A stretch of DNA of 64,000 nucleotides. It comes from Symbiodinium sp. CCMP2592 (taxonomy: Eukaryota > Sar > Dinophyceae > Suessiales > Symbiodiniaceae). This document shows positions 8,635 to 17,713 of the stretch, piece after piece. The notes under the pieces were generated by a model. That model was not told the DNA's origin, ran no database searches, and saw only the letters and a program-made list of their open reading frames with translations. A program made the translations under genes and the position numbers. Each line of letters begins with the position of its first letter. The stretch's first letter is position 1. The stretch is taken from assembly GCA_905221615.1 (NCBI GenBank), contig CAJNDT010002035.1:801501-865500 (forward strand), given 5' to 3'.

Positions 8635-8709
8635 GAGATGTGCGATGGCGGCCATGGAACCGAAGCGATTTTCTCCTTCCTCGGCGGGGTTACGGGCCGC
8701 TACGATGCT
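8635..8709 (+). CDS. Calpain-like protease, GG-loop exon
   Basis: Encodes EMCDGGHGTEAIFSFLGG then VTGRYD. It fits the calpain 'sYEa.dGG...dAl..ltGG' loop that follows LEKAyAK. Acceptor ctgaag|GAG. The end is uncertain: a GC donor after GRYD (8705) or a few codons later (AW) are both possible. An ATG-initiated frame from 8645 covers the same bases, but in another frame and runs into simple repeat, so it is rejected as the product. Confidence 0.75.
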
Positions 8710-8754
8710 TGGCATCGATACACCAGAGGGGCACCCAAATCTAACTTTAAAGAA

Positions 8755-8860
8755 AGGGGCCTTAGTATTTAAAACAGGGTTTTGGGGCCCATTATACTAT
8801 AATTCGACTGTAATCATGAACCCGCAAACTAGTATTGGTATTTTTTTATATAGGCCCCTT
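8755..8860. mobile_element. MITE family A copy
   Basis: AGGGGCCTTAGTATTTAAAA at the left, GGGGCCCATTATACTATAAT in the centre and TATATAGGCCCCTT at the right. It lies directly after the GG-loop exon. Confidence 0.82.
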
Positions 8861-8884
8861 CATTACTCAGGCGTTTGGGGTTTC

Positions 8885-9385
8885 CTGGGTTCTGTCAAGC
8901 TTCAACAGAGGCTCGTCGCGGTAGTCGTCGTCGTAGTCGAAGTAGCCGCAGCAGTCGTAGTAGTCGTAGTAGTCTTGCTCTTGTTAGTACTGGTCGTCGT
9001 CGTGATGGGGGTCGTGGTGGTGGTGGTGGTGGTGGTGGTGGTGCTTGTAGCAGTAGTCGCAGTAGCAGTAGCAGTAGCAGTAGCAGTAGCAGTAGCAGCA
9101 GTAGTAGTAGTAGTAGTAGTAGTAGTAGGAGTAGCAGTAGCAGCAGCAGTAGCAGCAGCAGCAGCAGTAGCAGTAGCAGTAGCAGTAGCAGTAGCAGTAG
9201 CAGTAGCAGTAGCAGTAGCAGTAGCAGTAGCAGTAGCAGTAGCAGTAGCAGTAGCAGTAGCAGTAGCAGTAGCAGTAGCAGTAGTGGTAGTGGTAGTGGT
9301 AGCAGTAGCAGTAGTACTACTACCACTGCTACTACTACTACTTCTTCTACTAGTACTTCTAATTGCTACTGCTGTGACTACCAAC
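8885..9385. repeat. (AGC AGT)n / (GCT ACT)n trinucleotide tract
   Basis: About 500 bp of AGT, AGC, GGT, GTC and ACT triplets, including a long run of the hexamer AGTAGC. Reading frames give poly-Ser or poly-Ala/Val on + and poly-Leu or Thr/Ala on -. It lies between two calpain exons (8635 and 9410), so it is intronic. Confidence 0.92.
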
Positions 9386-9409
9386 CCGACGACGACTACT
9401 GTACTCCAG

Positions 9410-9496
9410 ACCATCGACGACGACGAGTACGATCATCCGGAGAAGTTCTTTGAGAAATTGCAGCGTGCCCTTCAGAGTAGCCTGGCTTTGACTCTG
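9410..9496 (+). CDS. Calpain-like protease, PEKFFEKLQRAL exon
   Basis: Encodes TIDDDEYDHPEKFFEKLQRA followed by LQSSLALTL. The charged 'pe.lf.kL..al' helix is typical of the part of calpains between the GG loop and the catalytic His domain. Acceptor tgtactccag|ACC, one of the few here not followed by G. The donor is uncertain: TCTG|GTGTTG at 9497, or CAGA|GTAGCC at 9476. A linking exon to the His exon (12795) has not been found. Confidence 0.72.
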
Positions 9497-9499
9497 GTG

Positions 9500-10070
9500 T
9501 TGAGGGTTCAGGATTTAGGGCTTGGTGTTTAGGATTTGGGGGGCTTGGGTTGTTGCGGTTTTGGGGTTTGGTCTTGTGGGATTTGGAGTCTTCGGGTTTG
9601 GGGTTCAGGGTCCAGGTTTTTGGGGGGTTCGCAGTCTGGTTCCGTCAAGACCAAGACGCGGTAAGGCTGCGGTTCGAGGATTGAAGATTCTGAATCTCCA
9701 ATCCTCGAATTTCAAGCAAGTCGCGAGTCGTTATGGGTTTGATGTTGCTCCTCATGGGGTACTTGAACGCGTCTGTGTATTTGATTGCCGTTGGGACAAC
9801 TAGGTTCAGAATCCGGGGTCTAGGAGTTTAGGGTTTAGGAAAGTTTAGGAGTTTAAGATATTGCGTTTTAAGGTTAGGGGACGGGTATTTTGAACGTCCC
9901 TTCCAAGACGAACGCGTCCTGAAACCCTGCACCCTAAAGCCCAAACCTTTAGCCTAAAGCCTTGGAAGCCCCACAGCCTTAAGAAACTTTTAACCCTAAA
10001 CCTTAAACCCAAAACCTAACTATAACCCCTGAGGCCTAAATCCTGAGCCTTAAACCGTGAAGCTTAATGT
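9500..10070. other. Intron: TTTAGG/TTTGGGG monomers and a small hairpin
   Basis: Mostly GGTTTGGGG/GGTTTAGGG variants. A 10-11-bp stem pair, TCGAGGATTG and CAATCCTCGA (about 9674-9709), could form a hairpin. A short frame ending FKQVASRYGFDVAPHGV looks slightly coding, but no motif or splice sites support it. Confidence 0.5.
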
Positions 10071-10128
10071 AGGCGCCTTAACAATTAGAATATTGGTATT
10101 TACTCAGCCCCCTGCATTAGAATTCGAT

Positions 10129-10238
10129 TTGGGAGTTTCCGAAAATAGGGGACCCCAATATAGTACCCCAAATAGTAGGATCCTTATTATAAGGACCCCA
10201 AACTAAATAAGGTCCCCCTGATTTTCGGAAACTCCCAT
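10129..10238. mobile_element. MITE family B copy, intact
   Basis: GGGAGTTTCCGAAAATAGGG to CCTGATTTTCGGAAACTCCC, both arms well preserved around GTAGGATCCTTATTATAAGG. A family A remnant precedes it at 10073-10120. Confidence 0.9.
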
Positions 10239-10239
10239 T

Positions 10240-11890
10240 TGGAGGCGGCGAACTGATGACCACCGGTTTCCGCGAACCGAGCAAAGGCCGACCACACGGT
10301 TAGGGTTTAGGCTGTAGGGGTGTAGGGTTTAGGGGTTTAGGGGTTCAGGGGTTTAGGGGTTTAGGCCTTAGGGATGGAGGCTTTAGGGTGTCAGGGTTTA
10401 GAGGTGTAGGCTTTAAGGGTGTAGGATTTTTATGGATAGGCTTCAGGGGTTTCAGGCTTCAGTGTTTGGGCTTCGCGGCTGTAGGGTGCAGGGAGGGCTT
10501 AGGGTTTGGGCTTTTAGTTCGAAACCTCCAACCCCAAACCAAAGGGTTTAGGATCTTCGGAACCCAAGGCCTTAGACGCGAAACCCCCGAATCCGAAATG
10601 AGAAACCCCAACAACGCAATGCAGCAACATACTTTTCATGTGTTCCTTGAAGTCGGACCGACTCCCAGCAGAAAAGCATATTATGTGAAAGCATGAGAGG
10701 GTTTTTCCTTCAGTTACGGCTGACAAACCATCAACACGCGATTCCTAAAACAATGCAAGGCGCGGTAACTTGTTGAAGTTGCTGCACCGGGCAGCTTTTT
10801 CGTACTCACGAAGAGACAATGCATGTGTTTGAGATCAGATGTTGGAGTTGTGAGACTTGTTTATGTCACCGCATGCTGCCGTCTTGTGTTTACTGAATTA
10901 CTGCCTTGGATATGATTGATATTGTTCTGTTTTTGTGTTTGATTTGTTTGAGTATTCTTGTATGTTGTTTTTTCGACGGTGATGTTCGATATTAACTATT
11001 TGCTTAGTTTGGTTGTGTATTTTTGGAACTGCCTGGGAGTGTTCCAGAAATTGCTGCAAAGGTCTGTTCTTTTCAGGGCCGGATGGGGGTAAGAGTTTGA
11101 CGGAGGGTCCTTTGCCCATTAGGCCATTAGTAGATCGCAGAAGGGGGCGGGGCGTTCACAGAAGGGGGGGCCCGTAAGCAAAGACTTTGCTGCAAAAGCA
11201 TGTGGCATTTTGTTGCTGGATGTTTTTGATTATTTGTGAAGTTTCTGTTGTTCAGTGTCTGCCTCGCGTCATGTGCTTTGTGTTTTAGGGTTTAGGGCTT
11301 AGGGTTTTAGGGTTTTGTGTTATCTTCTTGTTGTTGTTCACGCTTACGCAACCTCCCGCGGCCCCATGCCACATGAGTGTTGTCAGGCATTTCAGGGTTC
11401 TGGCTTCAACATTCCCTGGTTTCAAGGCTTCAACATTCCGTGCTCCTAAGGAGGGGGGAAAAAGGTGGGGCAATTATGGTCTAGGCCCTCTAGGCCTAGG
11501 CACACGACCGCTATCTGGTTTCAGGCCACAGAGGTTCGTCCTCAGGTATGCTTTTGGGCTTCAGGGCTGCAGCGGGTTGGTAGGGCCTTATTCGGGTAAG
11601 GTTCGGAGTGCAGCGTCGTCAGCCCCCCGACCCCGTCCCGAACATCAAGCATGTTTTTCATAAGGCTGCTAAGGGGACTAAACTTTGATTCACCCTGCGG
11701 GGTCTTCAGTCCCACTCCCAGTAGCCCAGAATTTCAGTCTGAAGTATTGCGAGCTTTGCGTTTTTATTGGACCGTGATGTTTCGATGTTTAGGGGTTAAC
11801 AGGGTGTGGCGGGTCTGCACGATTGGTTTTTGCCACCGTGTCGGGCATCGGAATTGGGGTTGGATTGCACACGAACTTTGTAGGTATTGT
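10240..11890. other. Intron stretch, no gene recognised
   Basis: TTTAGGG monomers at 10300-10520, then 10600-11280 of mixed sequence and poorly informative frames. I searched here for the calpain strand expected just before the catalytic His and found none that was convincing. Confidence 0.45.
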
Positions 11891-11977
11891 AGAGGCTTAA
11901 ATAATCACCTTTATTATTTTGGGGGTTCCTTATTACAGTTGTGGTATAATGGGCGATTCTAATCATCAAGGCCCCTA
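11891..11977. mobile_element. MITE family A copy
   Basis: AGAGGCTTAAATAATCACCT to CTAATCATCAAGGCCCCTAC, with TTTTGGGGGTTCCTTATTAC inside. Its right end AAG|GCCCC looks like the acceptors used by the gene, and a strong donor GAAGCAG|GTAAGT follows at 12016. An exon between them (frame LVNSKLALHLEA) is conceivable but unproven. Confidence 0.8.
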
Positions 11978-12082
11978 CATTGGTTAACTCTAAACTGGCC
12001 CTGCACCTTGAAGCAGGTAAGTATGCCGATATGGCTGGCGGCGCAGAAGGCCAATGCGGAGCAGCCGGGCGGAGATTGATAC

Positions 12083-12177
12083 AGGGGCCTAAATGATATT
12101 CAATACTATTTTGGTGGGTCCCTACTATAATTACTGTATAGTGGGCCCCAAAACCCCATTCGAATTATTGAGGCTTC
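12083..12177. mobile_element. MITE family A copy
   Basis: AGGGGCCTAAATGATATTCA to TTCGAATTATTGAGGCTTC, with TGTATAGTGGGCCCCAAAAC inside. Right end eroded. Confidence 0.82.
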
Positions 12178-12624
12178 GTGTAATCTCCCAAGCCGATACC
12201 CGAAACTGTTTAGGGCAATCCTAAACCTTAAAAACCCCAAATCCTGCTCGCTCGAACTCCTGAGCCGGGTGTGGCTTTTCTGGAGGCTAGCTTAGTTTTT
12301 GGAGGAGATGGTGGTCTTGGCACTTCAGTTAAGGTTCACAGGTGTAGTTTGCACAGATCTTCAGCAGTCTTGAATGGAGGAAGACTCTTGAAATCACTTT
12401 TGGAGGCTCCCCTAAACCCTACACCCTAAACCAGCATACTATAGAAGCGTGCCTTAGTCAAGGTCCTTGAAGCATGCTGGGTAGGGGTGGCTAGACCCTA
12501 AACCCCGAACAGTGATCATTTTTGAGCACTGTCTTGAGCCAACCTAGTAGCTGAGTAGGTTACCTTGAACCTTCTAGGGTATTTGTAATCCTACCATACT
12601 TGAAAAGCTTAACTTTTGTTCTTA

Positions 12625-12775
12625 AACCCTTAAACCCTAAACCCTAAATCCTAAACCCTAAACCCTAAACCCTAAATCCTAAACCCTAAACCCTAAACCC
12701 TAAACCCTAAACCCTAAATCCTAAACCCTAAACCCTAAACCCTAAACCCCAAACCCTATAAACCCTAAACCGCTA
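12625..12775. repeat. Longest exact AAACCCT array (interstitial telomere-like)
   Basis: About 150 bp of AAACCCT units with regular AAATCCT variants (every third or fourth unit), so the array has a small higher-order pattern. It lies immediately upstream of the catalytic His exon, inside an intron, so it is interstitial rather than a chromosome end. Confidence 0.92.
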
Positions 12776-12794
12776 CTCAGCCCAAAAAGCTAAG

Positions 12795-12857
12795 GAAAAG
12801 GGCCTGCCCTTCGGTCTCCATGGTGGCCACTGTTACTCCCTCATCCGAGTTGTGGAG
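12795..12857 (+). CDS. Calpain-like protease, catalytic His exon
   Basis: Encodes EKGLPFGLHGGHCYSLIRVV E. 'GLx.GHxYS' is the calpain catalytic His motif; the His codon is 12828-12830. Acceptor gctaag|GAA. An earlier acceptor (ctcag|CC at 12781) would add QKAK in the same frame. The donor GTGGAG|GCCTGG (GC) joins in phase 0 to the Asn exon at 14285, giving RVVE|ANDTRLLCMRNPW, exactly the spacing seen in calpains between His and Asn. The exon sits right after the longest telomere-like array of the window. Confidence 0.9.
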
Positions 12858-12892
12858 GCCTGGCTCCTTTAGGGTTTAGGGTTTAGGGTTAA

Positions 12893-12988
12893 GGAGTTTG
12901 ATCTAAATTACCACCGTAAAGAAACAGCGTTATTTCTTTTGATCCCTTTTATGGTAACTTAAGCTATGCTCGTTAACAAGAATCCAGT
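12893..12988. mobile_element. MITE family J copy, diverged
   Basis: TTAAGGAGTTTGATCTAAAT to TATGGTAACTTAAGCTATGC then TCGTTAACAAGAATCCA. Arms are recognisable but drifted compared with the copy at 5664. Confidence 0.75.
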
Positions 12989-12999
12989 GCGGTTTAGGG

Positions 13000-13680
13000 C
13001 ACCCTTTTTGCCGAAACTGTAGTAGGGCTCAGGTTTCAGGGTTGCGGGTATGCTAGTGCTGTGGTGATTCCTTTTGAGTGCTGGGGCTCATCTGGCTTCT
13101 GAAACATTCGGGGTAGCGCAGGTGCCCTTGTAATGATAAGAGTCCGACGAACTAGGATTCATCGGAGAGGGTCCATCATGCTCTCGTTAATATTTCCACG
13201 CCACATGTTGTGCCAAACTTTGTGGCGCTGTGGTTCATCGCCGTGCCCGCAGACAGGCAAGTGATGGCTAACTCGAATTAGTTCTTAATTGGCATCCATT
13301 TTGTCGCCAAGTGTCTGGCTTCGTGACAGTCCGCATCACCGATTGCATAACACTAAAGCCTAAACGCTTAGCCCCAAGCCTACCCTTTTGCTAGGGCTCA
13401 GGGTTTCGGGTTTAGGCTTAGGGCTTAGGGTGTGGGAGTGGGGCTTAGGGTTTAGTTTTTAAGCGAAAACCGTATAGCCGCCACCACTAGATCCAAGCAG
13501 CCGGAGAGCTTCATAAGAGAGGCTTCGGTTTAGAGTTTAGGGTTTAGTTGTTAGGGTTTAGGGTTCAGGGATTAGTTTGGAGGATCTTGGGACTTAGTAA
13601 CTCAACTGGGCACTACAGGGCTCCATAAGAGAGTTTAGGATGGTTTAGGGTCAGGGTTTCTGTTAGGATGGTTTCGGGTT
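13000..13680. other. Intron between His and Asn exons
   Basis: Unique-looking sequence at 13080-13340 with no motif recognised, then TTTAGGG-like monomers. No exon called. Confidence 0.45.
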
Positions 13681-13687
13681 TAGGGCC

Positions 13688-13812
13688 TTCACGGATCATG
13701 GGACTTGGTATCTAGTAACTAGGGTTATAGATGAGGTAACTCAGGCAACACTTATCCATAGTCCTACTCAGGGTACTTACAACCTGACTTTCCGAGTCCC
13801 CTGATCCTCCGA
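13688..13812. mobile_element. MITE family D copy, diverged
   Basis: CGGATCATGGGACTTGGTAT at the left and CCGAGTCCCCTGATCC at the right frame a drifted centre. Family best seen at 24987. Confidence 0.6.
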
Positions 13813-14109
13813 GCCATGTAGGGCTGTCAGTGCTTAGAATGCGGTTTTTGAAAATTGCATGAATTATCATGTAATCATACAGGGGCTATATCAGGGTATA
13901 CCATTCCTAACTATTTCCTCGGAGCCTACAGTATATACAGTTCACAATGATTTCAACACAGGGTTTAGGCTTCACACCCTGAGCTCAAGACCCGGAAGCG
14001 CCCAAACCCTGAACCCTCAAATCTAAATACTGAAGCCTCAAGCCCTGAACCCCTAAAACTTTAAAACAGTGGTTCCAAACCTCGCTAACTTTGCAACTTT
14101 CGGGGCCCC

Positions 14110-14280
14110 TAGGTGGTCTGAGTCTCACCCTAAACCGTGAACCCTGAACTCTAAGCCCTAAACCCTGAACCCTGAACCCTAAAGCCTGAACCCTGAACCC
14201 TAAACCCTGAACCCTAAACTGTAAACTCTAAACCTTGAACCCTAAACACTAATCCTGAACCCTAACCCTGAACCCTAAAG
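14110..14280. repeat. Degenerate AACCCTGAACCCTAA array
   Basis: About 20 units of (T/A)AACCCT with frequent GAACCCT variants, directly abutting the Asn exon. The intron acceptor is the last unit (cctaaagccag). Confidence 0.88.
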
Positions 14281-14284
14281 CCAG

Positions 14285-14323
14285 GCCAACGACACGAGGC
14301 TTCTGTGCATGCGGAATCCATGG
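14285..14323 (+). CDS. Calpain-like protease, catalytic Asn exon
   Basis: A 39-nt exon encoding ANDTRLLCMRNPW. 'RLl.lRNPWG' is the calpain motif carrying the third catalytic residue; the Asn codon is 14315-14317. Acceptor aagccag|GCC in phase 0 with the His exon. The donor side is odd: TGG|GCTCAC is a GC donor without the exon-final AG used elsewhere, and the Gly that normally follows RNPW is not supplied by the next exon as modelled (17040). Either the Gly is replaced, or a small difference in the splice position exists. Confidence 0.87.
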
Positions 14324-14430
14324 GCTCACAGCGCTCCTCTGCGTTTACTCAGATCGGGGTTTCCTACAAATAAGGCTTCCTGTAAAGGCTTACTATAAGG
14401 GTACTTGAAGGGTCCTTTAAAGGCTTACAG

Positions 14431-14537
14431 TGGACCCCAGAAAGTTGGAACATGGTTTTTGGAGGACTAGTGCTAGGATCTCTTATACTTTACCTTTGGG
14501 GCATGAGGATAATGATGTTCCAACATGTTGGCTTCTA
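14431..14537. mobile_element. MITE family M copy
   Basis: CCAGAAAGTTGGAACATGGT at the left and GATGTTCCAACATGTTGGCT at the right. The inner part has CTTTACCTTTGGGGCATGAG. Other copies at 17598, 30549 and 56527. Confidence 0.75.
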
Positions 14538-14588
14538 CTATACTAAAAGGGTACTAGAAGGGTTCCTTTAAAGGGCTCCATAAGGGTT

Positions 14589-14673
14589 TAGAGTTTCCGA
14601 CAATAAGGGTGCTTTATTTTGGTGTTCTCATAATAAGGATCCTGCTATTGTCGGTACTATATTAGGGTCCCCC
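14589..14673. mobile_element. MITE family B, right arm lost
   Basis: AGAGTTTCCGACAATAAGGG, CATAATAAGGATCCTGCTAT and TACTATATTAGGGTCCCCC match the family up to the point where the right arm should begin. Confidence 0.75.
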
Positions 14674-14693
14674 AGTCCTCAAATGGGGTACGT

Positions 14694-15055
14694 TGAGTGG
14701 GAATGGAGGTGGTGGCAGTAATGGAGATGGTGGGGGTAGTGAAAACGGTGGGGGCGGTGGCTGGGGGTGGTGAGGGCGGTGAGGGCGGTGTGGGCGGTGG
14801 GGTCGGTGGGGGCGAGGGGGGGTCCGGGCACACATTGGCAGCCTTTAAATACTCTTTGCTCTTTAAAGACCTACAAATACAGCGGGCGGTGAGAGCGGTG
14901 GAGACGGTGGGAACGGTGAAAGCGGTGGAGGCACAGTGCAGGCGTGGCAGTAATTGTGGGGGTGGTGGCGGTGGATGAAGGTGGTGGGGGTGGTGAGGGC
15001 GGTGAGGGCGGTGTGGGCGGTGAGGGCGGTGGTGGCGGTGGGTGGAGGCTTTCGG
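14694..15055. repeat. G-rich GGTGAGGGC minisatellite, two blocks
   Basis: Two blocks (14694-14825 and 14880-15055) of units such as GGTGGGGGC, GGTGAGGGC and GGTGTGGGC, separated by about 55 bp containing CTTTAAATACTCTTTGCTCTTTAAAG. Many runs of three or more G on the + strand give strong quadruplex potential. Val/Gly-rich frames here are artefacts. Confidence 0.88.
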
Positions 15056-15201
15056 GTTTCAGGGTTTAGGCTTTGAGGGTTGGGGCTTGAGGGGTTGAGC
15101 AATTTGGGCTTTAGGGTTTAGGGCGTTCGGATGCTTGAGACTTTCTTTCTCAGGCTTTTCGGGTTCGGGGCTCGGCGGTTTAGCACTCAGGATTCTAATA
15201 C

Positions 15202-15296
15202 AGGGGCCTAAATGATTACCTATACTATTTTTGGGGGTTCCTTGTTATAAGTATAGTATAATGGGCCCCAAAACCCTATTCTAATCATTAAGGGTT
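15202..15296. mobile_element. MITE family A copy, good
   Basis: AGGGGCCTAAATGATTACCT to CTATTCTAATCATTAAGGG, with TTTTTGGGGGTTCCTTGTTA and AGTATAATGGGCCCC inside. Confidence 0.88.
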
Positions 15297-15912
15297 TCAT
15301 GCCGTCAGTGCTGAGGGTTGGGGGTTTAGGCCTTAAGGGGTTTGGGGTTCGGGGTCTAGGGTGTTTTGGGTTTCGGATGTGGGTAGTGTTTGAGGTCTCC
15401 CCAGCATAGTACGGCACCCTCATAACAAAGGACTCCAAAACGGGCCTTAATTTAAAGAGCTACCCATCTGGAGTTTCCGGGCTCAGGGTTTTGGTTCCTC
15501 TGGGGTTCACAGACTGAGGGTTCTGGGTCAGAAGACGGCCCATACTCATAATTGCAAGCTTACCAGACAACCCTACATGCCCAAACTCTGCACGCCAGGC
15601 CGGATGTTCAGAGTTGTGTAGCGACGGAAATACGGCCTCTAGCGTTCAGGGATTGAGGTTTGATGCTTCTGGGCTTTGGAGTATCGGGATGACGAGGGTT
15701 TAGCAAAGCCCAGTATTTTTGGTTTCAAAGCACCCTAAACCCTTAGCCTAAGCCCTTAACCCTACATGGTTCTTGAGGGTTTCGGTGAATTGGGGAGCCG
15801 ATCTGCCCAAAAAAGCCTCAGAGTTCGGGGTTTGACGGTTCAGGGTTTATGGCTTAAGGGTTTAGGGTTTAGGGTTCAAGGCTGCCCCACAACCTCAGCG
15901 AATGCAGTAGTA

Positions 15913-16022
15913 TAGGGGTCGAAGCAATTAATAGTAGGAGTGTGCAGTGTGCCCTCAGTGTCCCGAACAGAAGCATATTATAAAGGAACCCCGAAGCCTT
16001 GTTCTTATTTGAAAGGCCCCTG
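15913..16022. mobile_element. MITE family A copy, diverged
   Basis: TAGGGGTCGAAGCAATTAAT to TTATTTGAAAGGCCCCTGC; TATTATAAAGGAACCCC lies inside. Confidence 0.6.
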
Positions 16023-16200
16023 CATCACACAATCCTTATAGTAGCCCGTATAGAGCTGTTTACAGAACCCTGAAAAGAGCACTAGATATGGGGACACAAC
16101 TTTTTTAGCCCTTGTATTTTTTTGGTGGGTCTTTTTTTGGTCCTTCCGTGGGAAGCAAGGAAGGAAGGAAGGCCCGACTACTGCCGTCACTACTTGCTGG

Positions 16201-16532
16201 GGGTTTCGGGTTTAGGGGGAGTTGCCTACGTTCCCATAGGTAAAACCAGTCATTTTTCTAGTTTCAAGGTGGAAATCCAGGATTTTCTCGATATGTCCAT
16301 ATCTACATCCATAGACCTGTATTTGTCGATGTTTACTTCTACGTTTACGCAGGAAAACAAACGAGTGAAGTTGTTTTGGGGGCATTTCGCTTTGTTTGGT
16401 GTTTATTGTTGTTCTTTGGTTCGTGCTATAGATATGGACATATCGAGAAAATCCTGGTTTTCCACCTTGAAACAAGATAAATGACTGGTTTTACCTATGA
16501 GAACGTACGCAACTCCCCCCTAAACCCGAAAC
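16201..16532. mobile_element. Foldback element with about 105-bp arms
   Basis: A sequence starting GGGTTTCGGGTTTAGGGGGA and running through GGTAAAACCAGTCATTTTTC, AAGGTGGAAATCCAGG and CTCGATATGTCCATATC is repeated inverted at 16430-16532, with only a few mismatches. The arms flank about 115 bp of unrelated sequence. The arm ends are themselves telomere-like. A 37-bp duplicate of the right end follows at 16533-16570. Only this copy was seen in the window. Confidence 0.9.
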
Positions 16533-16699
16533 CGGGAACGTAGGCAACTCCCCCCTAAACCCGAAACCCCCAACACAACAAAAAGAGGGCCAAAAACAAA
16601 AAATGCCAAAAACAACTCTCCACCCCCCACTAGATATTAGAGAGGCGAAGTAAGTGGTCAGAGGCAAAGGGCCTGGGGTTTTGTAAGCTAGACCCTAAA

Positions 16700-17030
16700 C
16701 AAAGCCCACAAAAAATGAAAACTATCTAAACCCACCCAAACCCTAAACTCCACAAGCCCTGTACACCCTAAAGCCTTAAACCCCAAAAACCTTAAACCCT
16801 AACCCGAAAACCCTAGAACCCAACAGCCCTTAACGCATTGATGGTGATGGCTATTTAAATTGAGGCGTCCTGCCCCCTCCGCCCCTAAAAAAAGGCACCA
16901 AAACAAGAACAAAACATCCCAGAACACCACCAAAACCCTAAACCCCAACACCCCCCCAAAACCCCCTAGACCACCAAACCCTAAACCTTTAAACCCCTAA
17001 AACCCTAAACCCCTAAAGCCTAAACCCTCC
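16700..17030. repeat. Degenerate AAACCCTAAA/ACCCCCAAAA monomers
   Basis: C-rich intron filling up to the acceptor of the next calpain exon, including CACCCCCCCAAAACCCC. Confidence 0.7.
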
Positions 17031-17039
17031 TGAGCCGAG

Positions 17040-17096
17040 GAGTGGAAAGGACCCTGGGGAGACAACTCCGAGGAGTGGACGGACGAGCTGAAAGAG
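17040..17096 (+). CDS. Calpain-like protease, EWKGPWGDNSEEW exon
   Basis: A 57-nt exon encoding EWKGPWGDNSEEWTDELKE. It matches the calpain block right after RNPWG ('EW.G.WSD.S..W'). Acceptor gccgag|GAG; an acceptor three bases earlier or at 17034 would add Glu or a partial codon. Donor AAAGAG|GCCTGG (GC) is the same hexamer context as the donor of the His exon. It joins in phase 0 to ACGLTTRDDGIFWM at 18918. Confidence 0.87.
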
Positions 17097-17109
17097 GCCT
17101 GGCAGGGGC

Positions 17110-17240
17110 TCAGACTCTGCATTTATAGGGTTTTTGAGGGTTTTGAGGGCTTAGGGGTTTTGAGGGTTTTAGGGTTTGGAGGGTTTAGGGTTTTGAGGGT
17201 TTGGGTGGGTTTTGTGGGTTTTTTCGGTGGCTTTTTGGCG
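17110..17240. repeat. GGGTTTTGAGGGTTT monomers
   Basis: Tandem imperfect GGGTTTTGA / GGGTTTTAGG units following the exon. Confidence 0.7.
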
Positions 17241-17311
17241 GCTTAGGGGGTTTATGGGCCCGTCATATGGGCCCGTAGACCTTTGTCGGTGATCCTCTAC
17301 CCAAAAGGGCA

Positions 17312-17382
17312 CAGATATTTCTACCATTATGGAATTAGGTTCTTAAGACCATAGTAGGCATGGTTTTTCGTGACCTAATGGT
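17312..17382. mobile_element. MITE family G copy, split by family F
   Basis: ACCATTATGGAATTAGGTTC and GTGACCTAATGG resemble the complete copy at 29464. The right end is cut by the element at 17383 and seems to resume as GTGGTAGTA at 17497. Confidence 0.6.
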
Positions 17383-17496
17383 CTGTCTGGTGCTTAGTCG
17401 GGAATGGGGGAATGGATCCCTATAGTAGTCCCGTTTTAATATCCCAATAATCGTCTCCATAATCCATTCCCCCGTTCCCTACTAAGCACCAGACAG
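17383..17496. mobile_element. MITE family F copy
   Basis: CTGTCTGGTGCTTAGTCGGG is mirrored by CCCTACTAAGCACCAGACAG. The arms continue as GGGGGAATGGAT / ATCCATTCCCCC. 114 bp. A second, half copy starts at 18440. Confidence 0.88.
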
Positions 17497-17499
17497 TGG

Positions 17500-17592
17500 T
17501 AGTATAATTAGAATAAGGTTTTGGGGCCCGCTGTACTATGGTCATAATAATAAGGAGCCGCCAACATGGTAGAGGTAGTAAATTAGGCCCTG
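17500..17592. mobile_element. MITE family A, left end missing
   Basis: ATAATTAGAATAAGGTTTTG then GGGCCCGCTGTACTATGG, ATAATAAGGAGCC and AATTAGGCCCTGTAG. Confidence 0.65.
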
Positions 17593-17597
17593 TAGAT

Positions 17598-17713
17598 GTA
17601 CACTAGAAGCCCAAAAGTTGGAAACCGTATAGCCTCAATCCTTAAGAGAAATGTAAAGGGAATCCCAGCACTATTTGGCCTTAATCCGGTTTCCAACTTT
17701 GTGGGCTTTACTG
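17598..17713. mobile_element. MITE family M copy
   Basis: TACACTAGAAGCCCAAAAGT then TGGAAACCG at the left, CCGGTTTCCAACTTTGTGGG then CTTTACTGTA at the right. Confidence 0.7.

Noticed and set aside
8902..9414. Minus-strand Thr/Ala-rich frame resembling a mucin
   Set aside because: The tract lies between two consecutive calpain exons on the other strand and is a near-pure hexamer repeat.
8645..9532. 295-codon + frame starting MAAMEPKRFSPSSAG
   Set aside because: Most of it is Val/Ala/Leu encoded by the AGT/AGC tract. Its start overlaps the calpain GG-loop exon in a different frame, so the frame is a by-product; only its end (9410-9496) is kept as an exon.
12625..12775. True chromosome end
   Set aside because: The AAACCCT array is only about 150 bp, has AAATCCT variants and is followed at once by the catalytic His exon, so it is interstitial.
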